Assembly (NCBI RefSeq): GCF_013343115.1
Contig: NZ_CP054570.1
Location: 2,106,501-2,170,500, forward strand
Source: Streptococcus sanguinis
Lineage (GTDB): Bacteria; Bacillota; Bacilli; Lactobacillales; Streptococcaceae
Direction of reading: 5' to 3'
DNA: 64,000 nucleotides
The position numbers and the translations under genes are program-made. The notes beneath the pieces were generated by a model that worked only from the letters and a program-made list of their open reading frames with translations, was not told the origin of the DNA and searched no databases. Numbering within the stretch: position 1 is the stretch's first letter; the number at the start of each line of letters is the position of its first letter. Positions 16,944 to 28,699 of this stretch are shown here, piece by piece.

Positions 16944-19529
16944 TTACATTCTATGTCGTTTCCTACGTAGAAAATTATAGCAAACAAATAAAATTATGCC
17001 AGATATGAAGGCAATGCCACCTTCTTTCAGTCCATTAGGAATGAAAGTGAGGACAACATTTCCTTCTCCTTTTTTCACATCTAATTTCATAAAGCCGTTT
17101 TGAGCTCGTTTTAGTGTGACGGGCTCCCCGTTAAGAGTGGCTGACCATCCCTTATCATAAGGAATGGTAAAGAATAATGAAGTATCCTTTTCCGCTCTAT
17201 AGTTTGTTTTTACTGTGTTTAAATCAGTAGTTGTGGAAACGGGCTGCTCTTTTAATTTTTGAATGACATTTTGATATTGCTCAGTATTAACGGCAAAAAA
17301 TTCTGGCGTATCAAAAGAAACCGTCGAATTGTTTGGGAATGTAAAGCGAATAGATACTGTTTGACTTTGACTGAAATAGCCAGCATTAAAGAAAGGAAAT
17401 ACATTATTAGTTGTATAATGTTCTGTAAAGTTATTGACAGTAATGTCAACATCTGTCTGATCATCATTACTAAAATCAATCCCAGCAACATTAACATATA
17501 GTTGACTGTTAGTAGGTACATTGACAGTATAGACTACGCTAGCAAAGCTTGTATTCTGTTCTCTGTCAACATCCACAGTCACTCTGTTACCAATTTGCTT
17601 GACATTTTCATTAGTAGTTATAGCATCTACTTTATCATAATATTTAAAATCAAAGCCAGTCAATTGATTCAAAAATTCTGTTTGATTATCTAGGGTCAAA
17701 TTTGTAAACTTTACATCATGGTAAATATCATTGGTCAGAAAAGCTAAACCAAGTGCAGCATCATTTTGGTAGAGAGACATTTCTTTTTCAGTTTTCTCAG
17801 GAAGAAAACCAAATTTTTGAGGATCTGTTTCAGATAGATTGTAGCGAACACCAAAAATACTGTCCATCAAAATACTATTGTTTTGATAACGGAGATTCAG
17901 ATTTGTTCCCGCTGATTTAAAACCAAGTTTATCTAAAGTAGAACTTGCCTGAGTATTTCTGACAGATGAGAACTGGGAAATTCCATTGTAGTTGAATTTC
18001 ATACTGTCATTTCCCGTTTGTGGATTCAATCTTTCAGTTCTAAAAAAGTCAATATTTTCCTTTTTGGAATAATTGACAAGCTTGTCAATCTCGTCAAGGT
18101 GACTGGCATATGAAGAACGAGTGGCAAATACCCATTCTTTAGCAATTCCTCCAACTTGATAATAGGAATTAAGCGACAATTCAAAAGTAACAAAGAAAAG
18201 CAAGACAGGGAGAATGATTTTTGGTTGAATAGAAGATTTTGCTAAGACAAAGCTAATCAAGAGATAAGCCAGCAGAAATTCTAATGTTAGAATATAATTC
18301 TCAGGACCCAAAAAGTCATAATGTTTTCTCAGAATAAACGTCATAATGAATCCGAGGCTGAGCAAAGTGAAACTAATGGCAATATTCATTACTTTCACAT
18401 CTTTCCAACGATTTAAAGTCTCAGCAGCCATATAGATAACTACCAGAGAAAATAACCAAGAATAACGGTGAAGAAACATGTTCGGAGCATGCATTCCCTG
18501 CCAAAGTAAGTCTAAATATTGAAGATAAAAACTAGCTATGAAAACTGCAATGAGTAAAAAGTAGCAAAGTTTCACGTGAAACTTAACAGATTTTAGGGTG
18601 AAAAATAAGATAGCCAGAATCAATGGGAAGGTGCCGACATAAATCATAGGGATAGAACCATACTTGGTTGTATCAAAACTGCCAATAAAATTTTTAGCAA
18701 ACACATCTAAGAACCAACTTTTTTCTGTCAGCAAAGAAGAAACTTTTGTCAAGGTTTCACCATGAGTACTTATGTCTAGGTAAGTTGGCAGAATCATGAT
18801 TAGGCTAGTCAGACCTGCTAAAGCAGATACGACTATAAAGTCAAGTAAACTTTTAATTCTATTTTTGAAATCCCAAGATAATTGAAGAAGGAACCAAAAG
18901 ACCAAAAAGATCGCCATCATATATCCAAAATAATAATTTTGGATGAAGAGAATTGACAGTGTTGTAAAGTATAGTACTCTTCCTTTTCCAGCTATCAATC
19001 TATGTAAACCTAACACAATCAAAGGTGCAAGGATAAACACATCCAACCAGGTTTTAATTTCCAATTGACTGACTGAAAAACTCATTAAAGAAAATGAAGT
19101 TGAAAGAGTGATGATGAGTAAAGCTGGAATCTTTTTGAATATTCCTTTGATGCTGATAAAGGTAGAGAGTCCGATTAATCCAAACTTGATTAAGGTAAAT
19201 AGATAGACGGCATCTGGCATTGATTTCAAATCAAAGAAATAAACCAAGGGAGATAAGAAGCTACCTAAATAATAACTGGATAAAGCATAGAAATTTTGCC
19301 CAAGTCCACTGGAGAAAGTATAGAAAATACTATCTGTGCCATGAAGGATATTTCTTAGGTTGGTGTCAAAAATGACATACTGATGAAAGCCATCACCAAG
19401 CAAGGGAGATGTTTCGCTATTCCAGTAAATTCCGTACATCAAGTAGACGAAGAACATGATGAAAAATGGAAGAAAGAAGGCACAAAAATAAGGCCAATTT
19501 TTTTTAAAATATTCTTTAATGTGATTCAT
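16944..19529 (-). CDS. YfhO-family polytopic membrane protein
   Basis: An 861-residue protein with about a dozen hydrophobic helices in the first 450 residues and another near the C-terminus (about 838-855), just before a basic tail (LRRKRHRM). A long extracytoplasmic region (about 455-835) is rich in Asn, Thr and aromatic residues. It fits the YfhO/GT-C-fold family. In Bacillus YfhO is linked to glycosylation of lipoteichoic acid, and some streptococcal homologues to stress tolerance. A surface-glycan glycosyltransferase role is likely but the substrate is unknown. A parS-like palindrome lies within the coding sequence. Confidence 0.8.
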   Translation of the reverse strand: MNHIKEYFKKNWPYFCAFFLPFFIMFFVYLMYGIYWNSETSPLLGDGFHQYVIFDTNLRNILHGTDSIFYTFSSGLGQNFYALSSYYLGSFLSPLVYFFDLKSMPDAVYLFTLIKFGLIGLSTFISIKGIFKKIPALLIITLSTSFSLMSFSVSQLEIKTWLDVFILAPLIVLGLHRLIAGKGRVLYFTTLSILFIQNYYFGYMMAIFLVFWFLLQLSWDFKNRIKSLLDFIVVSALAGLTSLIMILPTYLDISTHGETLTKVSSLLTEKSWFLDVFAKNFIGSFDTTKYGSIPMIYVGTFPLILAILFFTLKSVKFHVKLCYFLLIAVFIASFYLQYLDLLWQGMHAPNMFLHRYSWLFSLVVIYMAAETLNRWKDVKVMNIAISFTLLSLGFIMTFILRKHYDFLGPENYILTLEFLLAYLLISFVLAKSSIQPKIILPVLLFFVTFELSLNSYYQVGGIAKEWVFATRSSYASHLDEIDKLVNYSKKENIDFFRTERLNPQTGNDSMKFNYNGISQFSSVRNTQASSTLDKLGFKSAGTNLNLRYQNNSILMDSIFGVRYNLSETDPQKFGFLPEKTEKEMSLYQNDAALGLAFLTNDIYHDVKFTNLTLDNQTEFLNQLTGFDFKYYDKVDAITTNENVKQIGNRVTVDVDREQNTSFASVVYTVNVPTNSQLYVNVAGIDFSNDDQTDVDITVNNFTEHYTTNNVFPFFNAGYFSQSQTVSIRFTFPNNSTVSFDTPEFFAVNTEQYQNVIQKLKEQPVSTTTDLNTVKTNYRAEKDTSLFFTIPYDKGWSATLNGEPVTLKRAQNGFMKLDVKKGEGNVVLTFIPNGLKEGGIAFISGIILFVCYNFLRRKRHRM
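18567..18584. promoter_or_regulatory. parS-like ParB site inside the YfhO gene
   Basis: AAGTTTCACGTGAAACTT is a perfect 18-bp palindrome containing GTTTCACGTGAAAC, the core of the Firmicute parS consensus. It lies about 7 kb from oriC, the expected zone for ParB loading. Confidence 0.8.
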
Positions 19530-19540
19530 ATTTCTTATAT

Positions 19541-19572
19541 AGAAAGAGGCAGAAACGTTGTTTCATGCCTCT
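19541..19572 (-). terminator. Terminator after the ABC-F gene
   Basis: On the minus strand AGAGGCATGAAAC pairs with GTTTCTGCCTCT (one unpaired base) and is followed by TTTCT. It separates the ABC-F gene from the YfhO gene. Confidence 0.7.
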
Positions 19573-19604
19573 GTAAAGCTTTGTAAACGTAAATTGACAA
19601 GGAA

Positions 19605-21227
19605 TTAATCTTTCCAAAGTTCTTTGACTTTTGCCTGAACTTCTTGATTTTCCAAGAATTCATCATAGGTTTCGTCAATGCGGTCAATCACACCGTTTTT
19701 AGATAATACAATGATATGGTTGGCCAAGGTTTGAATAAATTCATGGTCATGGCTAGCAAAAATAATGGATCCTTTGAAGTTTTTCAATCCATCATTTAAG
19801 CTGGAGATTGATTCCAAATCTAAGTGATTGGTTGGATCGTCCATGACTAAAACGTTGGATTTAAGCAACATTAACTTAGATAGCATAACCCGAACTTTTT
19901 CTCCTCCTGACAAGACATTGACAGACTTGTTAACCTCATCTCCAGAGAAAAGCATGCGTCCAAGGAAACCTCGGAGGAAGGTGTTATCATCCTCTTCTTT
20001 GCTAGCAAATTGACGCAGCCAGTCAAGGATTGATTCACCACTAGCGAAGTCACGAGAATTATCTTTTGGTAGGTAAGATTGACTGGTTGTGACACCCCAT
20101 TTGACAGTTCCTTCATATTCAATATCATCCATCAAAGCACGAATCAAAGCTGTTGTTTGGATGTCATTTTGGCCAATCAAAGCTGTTTTATCGCCAGGAC
20201 GCAAAATGAAGTTGATATTATCAAGAATAGTTTCTCCGTCTATCTTGACAGAAAGATTTTCCACTGTCAAGAGATCATTACCGATCTCACGTTCTGCTTT
20301 AAAGCTGATAAATGGGTATTTACGGCTAGATGGAACAATTTCTTCTAACTCAATCTTGTCAAGCATCTTTTTACGAGAAGTTGCTTGTTTTGATTTTGAA
20401 GCATTGGCAGAAAAGCGAGCAACAAATTCTTGAAGTTGCTTGATTTTTTCTTCTGCTTTGGCATTTCGGTCAGCTAGAAGCTTAGCCGCTAGTTCACTTG
20501 ATTCTTTCCAGAAATCATAGTTTCCGACATAGAGCTTGATTTTTCCAAAGTCAAGGTCGGCCATATGAGTGCAGACTTTATTCAAAAAGTGACGGTCGTG
20601 GGATACAACAATAACTGTATTGTCAAAATCGATAAGAAAGTCTTCCAGCCAAGTAATAGACTGAATATCCAAACCGTTAGTTGGCTCGTCCAGAAGTAAG
20701 ACATCAGGTTTACCAAAAAGGGCTTTGGCTAAGAGTACTTTAACCTTGTCTCCGTTAGAAAGCTCGCTCATATTTTGGTAGTGAAGATCTTCAGGAATAT
20801 TGAGGTTTTGCAATAATTGAGAGGCTTCACTTTCAGCTTCCCAGCCACCTAGTTCAGCAAACTCTCCCTCAAGCTCGGCTGCACGTACACCATCTTCATC
20901 AGAAAAATCAGGCTTCATATAAATAGCATCTTTTTCTTTCATGATGTTGTAGAGATGCTCATTTCCCATGATTACAACATCAATAGCCCGTTCTTCTTCA
21001 TAGTCAAAGTGGTTCTGGCGAAGGACTGAAAGACGTTCATTTGGTCCTAGAGAGATGTGGCCTGTTGTTGGCTCGATATCGCCAGCTAAAATTTTTAAAA
21101 AGGTTGATTTTCCAGCGCCGTTAGCTCCAATCAATCCATAAGTATTTCCTTCTGTAAATTTGATGTTGACTTCATCAAACAATTTTCGGTCACTGAAACG
21201 CAGTGATACGTCTGATACTGTAAGCAA
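19605..21227 (-). CDS. ABC-F ATPase, YbiT/YkpA-like
   Basis: 540 residues with two ABC ATPase domains and no membrane segment. The first Walker A is GANGAGKSTF and the second is a degenerate GQNDIQTTAL that lacks GKS/T. The two signature motifs are LSNGDK and LSGGEK, and Walker B LLLDEPTNGLD and LVMDDPTNHLD bracket the inter-domain linker with its charged helix (about 240-300). ABC-F proteins bind the ribosomal E site and influence translation; this one looks like the housekeeping YbiT/YkpA type rather than an antibiotic-protection factor. The start is a TTG at 21227, supported by GGAG seven bases upstream. Confidence 0.85.
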   Translation of the reverse strand: MLTVSDVSLRFSDRKLFDEVNIKFTEGNTYGLIGANGAGKSTFLKILAGDIEPTTGHISLGPNERLSVLRQNHFDYEEERAIDVVIMGNEHLYNIMKEKDAIYMKPDFSDEDGVRAAELEGEFAELGGWEAESEASQLLQNLNIPEDLHYQNMSELSNGDKVKVLLAKALFGKPDVLLLDEPTNGLDIQSITWLEDFLIDFDNTVIVVSHDRHFLNKVCTHMADLDFGKIKLYVGNYDFWKESSELAAKLLADRNAKAEEKIKQLQEFVARFSANASKSKQATSRKKMLDKIELEEIVPSSRKYPFISFKAEREIGNDLLTVENLSVKIDGETILDNINFILRPGDKTALIGQNDIQTTALIRALMDDIEYEGTVKWGVTTSQSYLPKDNSRDFASGESILDWLRQFASKEEDDNTFLRGFLGRMLFSGDEVNKSVNVLSGGEKVRVMLSKLMLLKSNVLVMDDPTNHLDLESISSLNDGLKNFKGSIIFASHDHEFIQTLANHIIVLSKNGVIDRIDETYDEFLENQEVQAKVKELWKD

Positions 21228-21257
21228 TGTCTTTCTCCTATATATATAATCTTCTTC

Positions 21258-21286
21258 ATTTTACTAGAAAACAGAACTTTTTTCAA
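21258..21286 (-). promoter_or_regulatory. Promoter of the ABC-F gene
   Basis: On the minus strand TTGAAA (21281-21286), a 17-bp spacer and TAAAAT (21258-21263). Confidence 0.7.
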
Positions 21287-21388
21287 ATAATTCTGAGATA
21301 AAAACTAAAAACCTGAGCAAAAAGAAAAAAGAGAATAGAATGAACTAAGATTTTTAGGTTTTACAGCCAGAATAGTTTGTCAATTAAG

Positions 21389-21405
21389 TTTACAAATGTT
21401 GTAAA
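21389..21405. repeat. Intergenic TTTACAA-ATG-TTGTAAA inverted repeat
   Basis: A perfect 7-bp inverted repeat in the divergent region between the ABC-F gene and trpS. Neighbouring variants (TTTGTCAATTAAG just before, GTCAATAAAGTTGTAAA just after) make a small cluster. No T-box leader is visible in this 289-bp gap; apart from promoters this cluster is what the gap holds. Confidence 0.5.
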
Positions 21406-21516
21406 GACGTGTCAATAAAGTTGTAAAAATTGGATTTTTGGCTTTTTTCTAGAAACTTCTTTCTCATTTTCATTGAAAATGATATAATGAACTCATTATA
21501 AATTGAGGAGTAATAA

Positions 21517-22542
21517 ATGACTAAACCAATTATTTTAACAGGAGATCGTCCGACAGGAAAATTGCATATTGGTCATTATGTAGGAAGTTTACGGAATCGC
21601 GTGCTTTTGCAGGATCAAGGTAAGTATGAGATGTTCGTATTTTTGGCTGATCAGCAAGCTTTGACAGATCATGCAAAGGACCCTCAGACAATTGTTGAGT
21701 CTATTGGTAATGTAGCTTTAGATTATCTAGCGGCTGGATTGGATCCTGAAAAGGTGACTATTTTTATTCAAAGTCAGATTCCTGAGTTGGCAGAGTTGTC
21801 AATGTATTACATGAATTTGGTGTCATTGGCTCGTCTTGAGCGTAATCCTACTGTCAAGACTGAGATTGCGCAAAAAGGATTTGGTGAAAGTTTGCCGACT
21901 GGGTTTTTAGTTTATCCTATTTCTCAGGCAGCAGATATTACTGCTTTTAAAGCTAATTTTGTACCAGTAGGCCATGATCAAAAGCCTATGATTGAGCAGA
22001 CTCGGGAAATTGTTCGTTCCTTTAACCACGCTTATCAGACAGATGTTTTGGTAGAACCGGAAGGAATTTATCCTGAAAATGAAGCAGCTGGACGTTTGCC
22101 TGGTTTGGATGGCAATGCTAAGATGTCTAAATCTCTCAATAATGGCATTTATTTGGCAGATGATATGGATATTCTGCAAAAGAAAGTTATGAGCATGTAT
22201 ACAGATCCTAATCATATCAGAGTGGAAGATCCTGGAAAAGTTGAGGGAAATATGGTCTTTCATTATCTGGATGTTTTTGGCCGCCCTGAAGATGCTGCTG
22301 ATATTGCTGCAATGAAAGAGCATTATCAAAGAGGTGGTCTGGGAGATGTCAAAACCAAACGCTATCTGTTAGAAATTTTAGAGCGAGAGTTAGGTCCGAT
22401 TCGTGAGCGTCGTGTGGAGTTTGCTAAAGATATGGGACAGGTTTATCAGATGCTGCAAGAAGGATGTGATAAGGCACGTCAGACTGCCGCTCAGACTCTT
22501 TCGGAAGTGAAGTCTGCGATGGGGATTAATTATTTTAAATAA
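21517..22542 (+). CDS. trpS: Tryptophanyl-tRNA synthetase
   Basis: 341 residues, class I synthetase. The HIGH-type motif is in [13 protein letters not shown] and the KMSKS motif is intact as AKMSKS. It charges tRNA-Trp in the cytosol. The start follows GAGGAG. No T-box or trp attenuator was found upstream, so expression may be constitutive. A terminator-like hairpin follows. Confidence 0.96.
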   Translation: MTKPIILTGDRPTGKLHIGHYVGSLRNRVLLQDQGKYEMFVFLADQQALTDHAKDPQTIVESIGNVALDYLAAGLDPEKVTIFIQSQIPELAELSMYYMNLVSLARLERNPTVKTEIAQKGFGESLPTGFLVYPISQAADITAFKANFVPVGHDQKPMIEQTREIVRSFNHAYQTDVLVEPEGIYPENEAAGRLPGLDGNAKMSKSLNNGIYLADDMDILQKKVMSMYTDPNHIRVEDPGKVEGNMVFHYLDVFGRPEDAADIAAMKEHYQRGGLGDVKTKRYLLEILERELGPIRERRVEFAKDMGQVYQMLQEGCDKARQTAAQTLSEVKSAMGINYFK

Positions 22543-22566
22543 CGAATATTATTGATTATAAATCAC

Positions 22567-22610
22567 AAAAACTATCGTTTTTAGTTTAAAAAATGATGGT
22601 TTTTATTTTT
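22567..22610 (+). terminator. Terminator after trpS
   Basis: AAAAACTATC pairs with GATGGTTTTT (one wobble), with additional internal T/A pairing, and is followed by a T-rich tail (ATTTTTTG). Confidence 0.65.
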
Positions 22611-22623
22611 TGTATAATAATGA

Positions 22624-24229
<1,606 letters not shown>

Positions 24230-24235
24230 AAAAAT

Positions 24236-24270
24236 AAAACGAGGTCGGGAATTTTTCCTAACCTCGTTTT
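24236..24270. terminator. Terminator between guaB and recF
   Basis: AAAACGAGGTCGGGAA and TTCCTAACCTCGTTTT form a long stem with two imperfect pairs. It can work in both directions between these convergent genes. Confidence 0.85.
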
Positions 24271-24368
24271 AAATTTACGATTTAAATTGACATATATTTA
24301 CAATTCAAAAGGCTATAAAAGCTGTTATAACAACAATTCGATATAATTCGTTTACACTATAAGCGATA

Positions 24369-24391
24369 TTTTGTAAATGAAATTTACAAAA
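24369..24391. repeat. Intergenic TTTTGTAAAT-GAA-ATTTACAAAA inverted repeat
   Basis: A perfect 10-bp inverted repeat with a three-base centre, just beyond the 3' end of recF. It is one of the strongest members of the TTTACAA/TTGTAAA family in this window. GC content is too low for a typical terminator stem. Confidence 0.55.
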
Positions 24392-24410
24392 ACGTAAATC
24401 TCATGTAATG

Positions 24411-25505
24411 CTAGGATTGAGACATGATTTCTCCTTGCTGAATGGTGAAAATTTTAATATCTTGTGGAAGATTTTTTAAATGTTCTAAAGTTGTTGTAGT
24501 AATGAAAGTTTGAATATCCTGAGAGATAGTTTCTAATAATTTTAGTTGACGGCTATTGTCAAGTTCGCTCATTACATCGTCAAGCAACAAAATAGGGGTC
24601 TCCTTTGTAATGCTTTCTATTAACTTGATTTCGGCTAGTTTCAGTGATAAAACAAGACTGCGATGCTGACCTTGACTACCAAAGTTGGCATCCATTTGAT
24701 TGATAAAAAAAGCAATATCATCACGATGGGGACCAACACCTGTATTTTTTTTGAATAGGTCGCGTTTACGGCTGCTTATTAAGGAAAAGCGGTAAGTTTC
24801 TTCTAAATTGTCAATTTGGTGTAAAGGAATAGATGACAGATACTTGACAGTCAATTTTTCCAAATTTTGAGAGATGTCCCAGTGCTTGTCTTGGGCAAAG
24901 CTTTCTAATTTTTGCAAAAAATCCAACCGATGCCTAATTACACGACAGCCATAGTCAACCAGCTGCTCATCAAGGACAGTCAAGAAGGTTTCATCAACTT
25001 TATCATTAGCTTTCAGATAGGCATTGCGTTGTTTGAGGACATGGTTGTAATTGGATAAATCTGATAGATAGACTGGCTTGATTTGTCCGAGTTCAATGTC
25101 TATAAATTTACGGCGTAGACTGGGAGAACCTTTAATCAGCTGTAAATCTTCAGGAGCAAACAGGACAACATTCATAGTTCCAATGTAGTCTGATAATTTA
25201 CTTTGTTTCAAGTGGTTGACTTTTGTGATGCGACCTTTTGGTGTCAAGTTAATGTCAAGGGGAACTTTACCAGTCTTTTTTTCTAAGATACCAGAAACAA
25301 GGAGGTCATTTTCTGTAAAATGAATCAGATCCTTATCTGAGCGTGTACGGTGGCTTCTTGTCAAGGCTAGGAAATAAATAGCTTCTAAAATATTGGTTTT
25401 ACCTTGTGCGTTCTGGCCTAGAAAGACATTTAAGCCAGGATGGAAGTCAATATCAGCTTCCTGATAATTTCGGAAATGCTTGATTTTTAATGATTGCAGC
25501 CACAT
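24411..25505 (-). CDS. recF: DNA replication and repair protein RecF
   Basis: 364 residues, SMC-like ATPase. Walker A is [13 protein letters not shown], the signature motif is [19 protein letters not shown], and Walker B is [12 protein letters not shown]. It helps load RecA on gapped DNA with RecO and RecR. It starts two bases after the yaaA stop, so the two form an operon. In streptococci recF lies away from dnaN, as here. Confidence 0.95.
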   Translation of the reverse strand: MWLQSLKIKHFRNYQEADIDFHPGLNVFLGQNAQGKTNILEAIYFLALTRSHRTRSDKDLIHFTENDLLVSGILEKKTGKVPLDINLTPKGRITKVNHLKQSKLSDYIGTMNVVLFAPEDLQLIKGSPSLRRKFIDIELGQIKPVYLSDLSNYNHVLKQRNAYLKANDKVDETFLTVLDEQLVDYGCRVIRHRLDFLQKLESFAQDKHWDISQNLEKLTVKYLSSIPLHQIDNLEETYRFSLISSRKRDLFKKNTGVGPHRDDIAFFINQMDANFGSQGQHRSLVLSLKLAEIKLIESITKETPILLLDDVMSELDNSRQLKLLETISQDIQTFITTTTLEHLKNLPQDIKIFTIQQGEIMSQS

Positions 25506-25507
25506 GA

Positions 25508-25906
25508 TTAGATACCAGGGAAGCGAACAGGGCTTTTAGTAGTTTTCTGCTTTTTAGGTATCCCTGTATTCTTACGCTTTTCTTTTTTAGAAGTCTGAGA
25601 TTTTTTTAAATCCTTATTCATGGCTTTGACAAGTTCAGCAACTCGTTTTTTTTCTGCGATTTCTTTCTGGTGTTGCAGAATTTCTTCTTGACTAGGAGCT
25701 GTCAGATTAATTTCAATTCCTTGCTCAGGAAGGGAAATCCTATCATTGACACGGAGTTTTTTCCCCCGGCGGTTTTCTGGCTCACCGTTAAAAAGGACTG
25801 GATACTCACTTAGAAATGTTTTAATTGCTCCACCGCTTTGGATAATTCCTGTTTCTTTTAAAAGTGCTTGTAGCGTGATGTAGTCATCAAATAATTTATA
25901 TTCCAT
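25508..25906 (-). CDS. yaaA: S4-domain protein YaaA
   Basis: 132 residues: an N-terminal S4 RNA-binding domain (about 1-75; [18 protein letters not shown], then NRRGKKLRV) and a long, very basic C-terminal tail rich in Lys and Glu. It matches YaaA, the small S4 protein encoded directly before recF in Firmicutes; a ribosome-assembly role has been proposed. An extended -10 (TGGTATAAT, 25926-25931 on the minus strand) lies about 20 bases upstream of the start. Confidence 0.85.
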   Translation of the reverse strand: MEYKLFDDYITLQALLKETGIIQSGGAIKTFLSEYPVLFNGEPENRRGKKLRVNDRISLPEQGIEINLTAPSQEEILQHQKEIAEKKRVAELVKAMNKDLKKSQTSKKEKRKNTGIPKKQKTTKSPVRFPGI

Positions 25907-26052
25907 ATTTCACCTCAACCCTGCCATTATACCATATTTGTTAGTAAAAAGTGCTGAGGTGCTTTGGATAAAAGTGGAAATTTTCTCCTGTTATCAGAAA
26001 ACGTTTTAATCAGCAAAAAGCTTGGTGGAACAAACAAATCAGAGGCATTTCA

Positions 26053-26061
26053 TGATATAAT
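26053..26061 (+). promoter_or_regulatory. Extended -10 promoter of the M16 peptidase operon
   Basis: TGATATAAT is an extended -10 element 32 bases before the first start. No clear -35 is seen. Confidence 0.6.
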
Positions 26062-26093
26062 AGTAGTCTATATTATTCAGTATGAGGGGCGTC

Positions 26094-27341
26094 ATGGAAA
26101 TCACTAAAGGAGTTCGTCTCCATTTTATTCAATCAGAAAAATTTAAAACAAACAAAATTAGGGTTCGTTTTTCAGCGCCTATGTCCAAAGAAACAGTAGC
26201 TGGTCGGGTTTTAACAGCTAGCATGCTAGAGACTGTCAATGCTGTTTATCCTACTTCGCAGGCTTTCAGAGAACGTTTGGCCAATTTGTATGGAGCTGAT
26301 TATTCTACGAGTCTTTCAAGGAGAGGATTGGTCCATTATTTAGATATCAATCTTTCTTTTGTACGGGATAAATTTTTGAGTCGCAAAAATGTCCTGACAG
26401 ATGCCATGCTTGATTTTTTGAAAGCTAGCTTGTTTTCTCCATTGGTAAGTCAGGACGCTTTTGATGAATCTGCTTTTGAAATTGAGAAGAAAAATATCTT
26501 GAATGATTTGGAAGCAGAAATTGAGAATCATTTTTATCATGCTCATCGAGAATTAGATAAACTCTTTTATGAAGAAGAGGAAATGCAGATGCCTCGTGTT
26601 GGGACGATTGAATTAATCCAGAAAGAGACCGCTGTAAGCAGTTTTGCTGCTTTTCAGCAGATGCTTCAGGAAAATCAGATTGACTTTTTCTTTATTGGGG
26701 ACTTTAATGAAGTGGCTGTTCGGGAGAAAATTCAATCTTTCAATTTTGCACCTCGTCAGCAAGAACTTCAGTTAGTTTATCAACAAGAATATTCCAATGT
26801 TTTGCGAGAAGGATTGGAGCAGAAGGATGTGCATCAGTCAATTATTGAGTTAGCCTATCACTTCCCTATTCAGTACGGAGAGAGTGAGCACCTGCCTTTG
26901 GTCGTTTTAAATGCTTTGCTAGGTGGTTTTGCCCATTCGAAATTATTTGTCAATCTTCGTGAAAGGGAAGGGCTGGCTTATACAATTTCTAGCAATTTTG
27001 ATATTTTTTCAGGAATGATGCGGATTTACGCTGGTATTGACCGCAGCAATCGGACCAGAACAGTTGCTTTAATCAACCGACAGATTCTTGATTTGAAGCG
27101 TGGGAATTTTAGTCAGGAAGAACTGAATCAAACCAAGAAAATGCTGAGAAATTCGGTATTGTTAGCTCAGGATCGACAGAATACAATCTTAGAGAGAGCT
27201 TATATGGCTTCTGTTTTAGGGAACAAATTCTTATCTCTTGAAGCTTGGCTGAAAGCTTTGGAACAGGTTCGTAAGGATGATATTATCAAGGCAGCTGGTC
27301 TCTTAAAATTACAAGCTATTTACTTTATGGAAGGAAAATAA
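26094..27341 (+). CDS. M16-family peptidase homologue, YmfF-like (probably inactive partner)
   Basis: 415 residues of the insulinase (M16) family. Where an active enzyme would have HxxEH, this protein has no such motif in its first domain, so it is probably the non-catalytic half of a pair with the next gene. The C-terminal M16 domain keeps LREREGLAYTISSNFD. The ATG at 26094 is preferred over the one at 26082 because GAGGGG lies at the right distance. Its last base is the first base of the next ORF. In pneumococcus and Bacillus such pairs are near pgsA. Confidence 0.82.
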   Translation: MEITKGVRLHFIQSEKFKTNKIRVRFSAPMSKETVAGRVLTASMLETVNAVYPTSQAFRERLANLYGADYSTSLSRRGLVHYLDINLSFVRDKFLSRKNVLTDAMLDFLKASLFSPLVSQDAFDESAFEIEKKNILNDLEAEIENHFYHAHRELDKLFYEEEEMQMPRVGTIELIQKETAVSSFAAFQQMLQENQIDFFFIGDFNEVAVREKIQSFNFAPRQQELQLVYQQEYSNVLREGLEQKDVHQSIIELAYHFPIQYGESEHLPLVVLNALLGGFAHSKLFVNLREREGLAYTISSNFDIFSGMMRIYAGIDRSNRTRTVALINRQILDLKRGNFSQEELNQTKKMLRNSVLLAQDRQNTILERAYMASVLGNKFLSLEAWLKALEQVRKDDIIKAAGLLKLQAIYFMEGK

Positions 27342-28636
27342 TGCAGGGAGAAGTGCTAGAAAAAATCAATTATTCAGCAGTAGGAGAAATTGTCTATCAG
27401 ACAGTATTAGCAAACGGTTTGCGTGTTTTTCTTCTGCCTAAAAATGATTTTAATGAAACTTATGGGATTATCTCAACTAATTTTGGTTCAGTGGATACAG
27501 GGATTGTTTCACGTGAAACCAAGCAGGTCACTCAATATCCGGCTGGAATAGCTCATTTTTTGGAACATAAGCTTTTTGAAGGCCCGCAGGGAAAGGATTT
27601 GCTGCTGGAATTTACTAAGTTAGGGGCTGAGAGCAATGCCTTTACAAGCTTTACTCGGACCAGCTATCTGTTTTCTGCAACAGATAACATTTCAGAAAAT
27701 CTACAGCTTTTGCAAGAACTGGTGCATCGGGCTGATTTTACAAAAGAATCCATTTTGCGGGAACAGGATATTATCGGCCAAGAAATTGAAATGTATCAGG
27801 ATAATCCGGATTATCGTCTCTTTTTTGGAGCCTTGGCCAATCTCTATCCTCAAACACCTCTGGCAGAAGACATTGCAGGAACGAAAGAGTCCATCTCTGA
27901 GATTACCGTCGAAAATTTGAAGGAAAATTTCAAGAACTTTTATCATCCTTCTAATATGACTTTGTTTGTAATTGGTAATTTTGATTTGGAACAGATAGCT
28001 GCTGAGATTGCTGAACAGCAGGAAAAACTAGTTTTTCCTGGGAGTTCGGAACCTATTGAAAAAATTCCTGTTACCCTTCACCCAGTGGTATCAACGGATA
28101 CCTACCGAATGGAGGTGGCTAGTCCAAAACTGGCAGTTGGAATTCGAGGGACAGACTTTGTTGATGAATCGGAGTTGTATTGCTATAAAATCACTTTGAA
28201 ACTTTTATTTGCCATGATGTTTGGCTGGACTTCCAAGCGTTTCCAGTCCCTCTATGAAAGTGGGAAAATGGACAATTCTTTAACGCTGGAAGTGGAAGTA
28301 GAAAAAGATTTTCACTTTGTCATGCTGACGATGGACACTCAGGAACCGGTGGGACTTTCTCATCAATTTCGCTCAGCTATCAAGAATTTTGACAAGGATC
28401 CGGATGTGACAGAAGAGCATTTGGATACGATTAAAAGTGAGATGTTTGGTGATTTTCTGCACGGTTTAAACTCGCTTGAGTATATTGCAACCCAATATGA
28501 ACCGTATTTGACGGGTGAGAATCTGTTTGATTTGCCGAAAATTTTACAGGACATCAGCTTGAATGATGTGATAAAACTAGGTCATCGATTTATCGATCAG
28601 TGTGATATGACAGATTTCACTATTTTTCCAAAATAA
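27341..28636 (+). CDS. M16-family zinc peptidase, YmfH-like (active partner)
   Basis: 431 residues. The zinc-binding HxxEH motif is intact in AHFLEHKLFEG (near residue 73), followed by the Glu-containing IIGQEIEMYQDNP region. It probably forms a heterodimer with the preceding gene product, as in two-subunit M16 peptidases; substrates are unknown to me. It overlaps the upstream gene by one base. A parS-like site lies inside its coding sequence at 27505. Confidence 0.85.
   Translation: MQGEVLEKINYSAVGEIVYQTVLANGLRVFLLPKNDFNETYGIISTNFGSVDTGIVSRETKQVTQYPAGIAHFLEHKLFEGPQGKDLLLEFTKLGAESNAFTSFTRTSYLFSATDNISENLQLLQELVHRADFTKESILREQDIIGQEIEMYQDNPDYRLFFGALANLYPQTPLAEDIAGTKESISEITVENLKENFKNFYHPSNMTLFVIGNFDLEQIAAEIAEQQEKLVFPGSSEPIEKIPVTLHPVVSTDTYRMEVASPKLAVGIRGTDFVDESELYCYKITLKLLFAMMFGWTSKRFQSLYESGKMDNSLTLEVEVEKDFHFVMLTMDTQEPVGLSHQFRSAIKNFDKDPDVTEEHLDTIKSEMFGDFLHGLNSLEYIATQYEPYLTGENLFDLPKILQDISLNDVIKLGHRFIDQCDMTDFTIFPK
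27505..27520. promoter_or_regulatory. parS site inside the YmfH-like gene
   Basis: TGTTTCACGTGAAACC matches the palindromic parS form TGTTTCACGTGAAACA at 15 of 16 positions. It lies about 16 kb from oriC. Confidence 0.88.
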
Positions 28637-28699
28637 TTCCAGAATCGTTTTTAAAATTTTGTTAAAATAGTGAAGAATATAAATAAGGGAAAAGTACGT

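Noticed and set aside
21228-21516. Possible T-box leader upstream of trpS
   Set aside because: The conserved T-box core sequence and terminator are absent; only short TTTACAA-type repeats and a weak promoter are visible.
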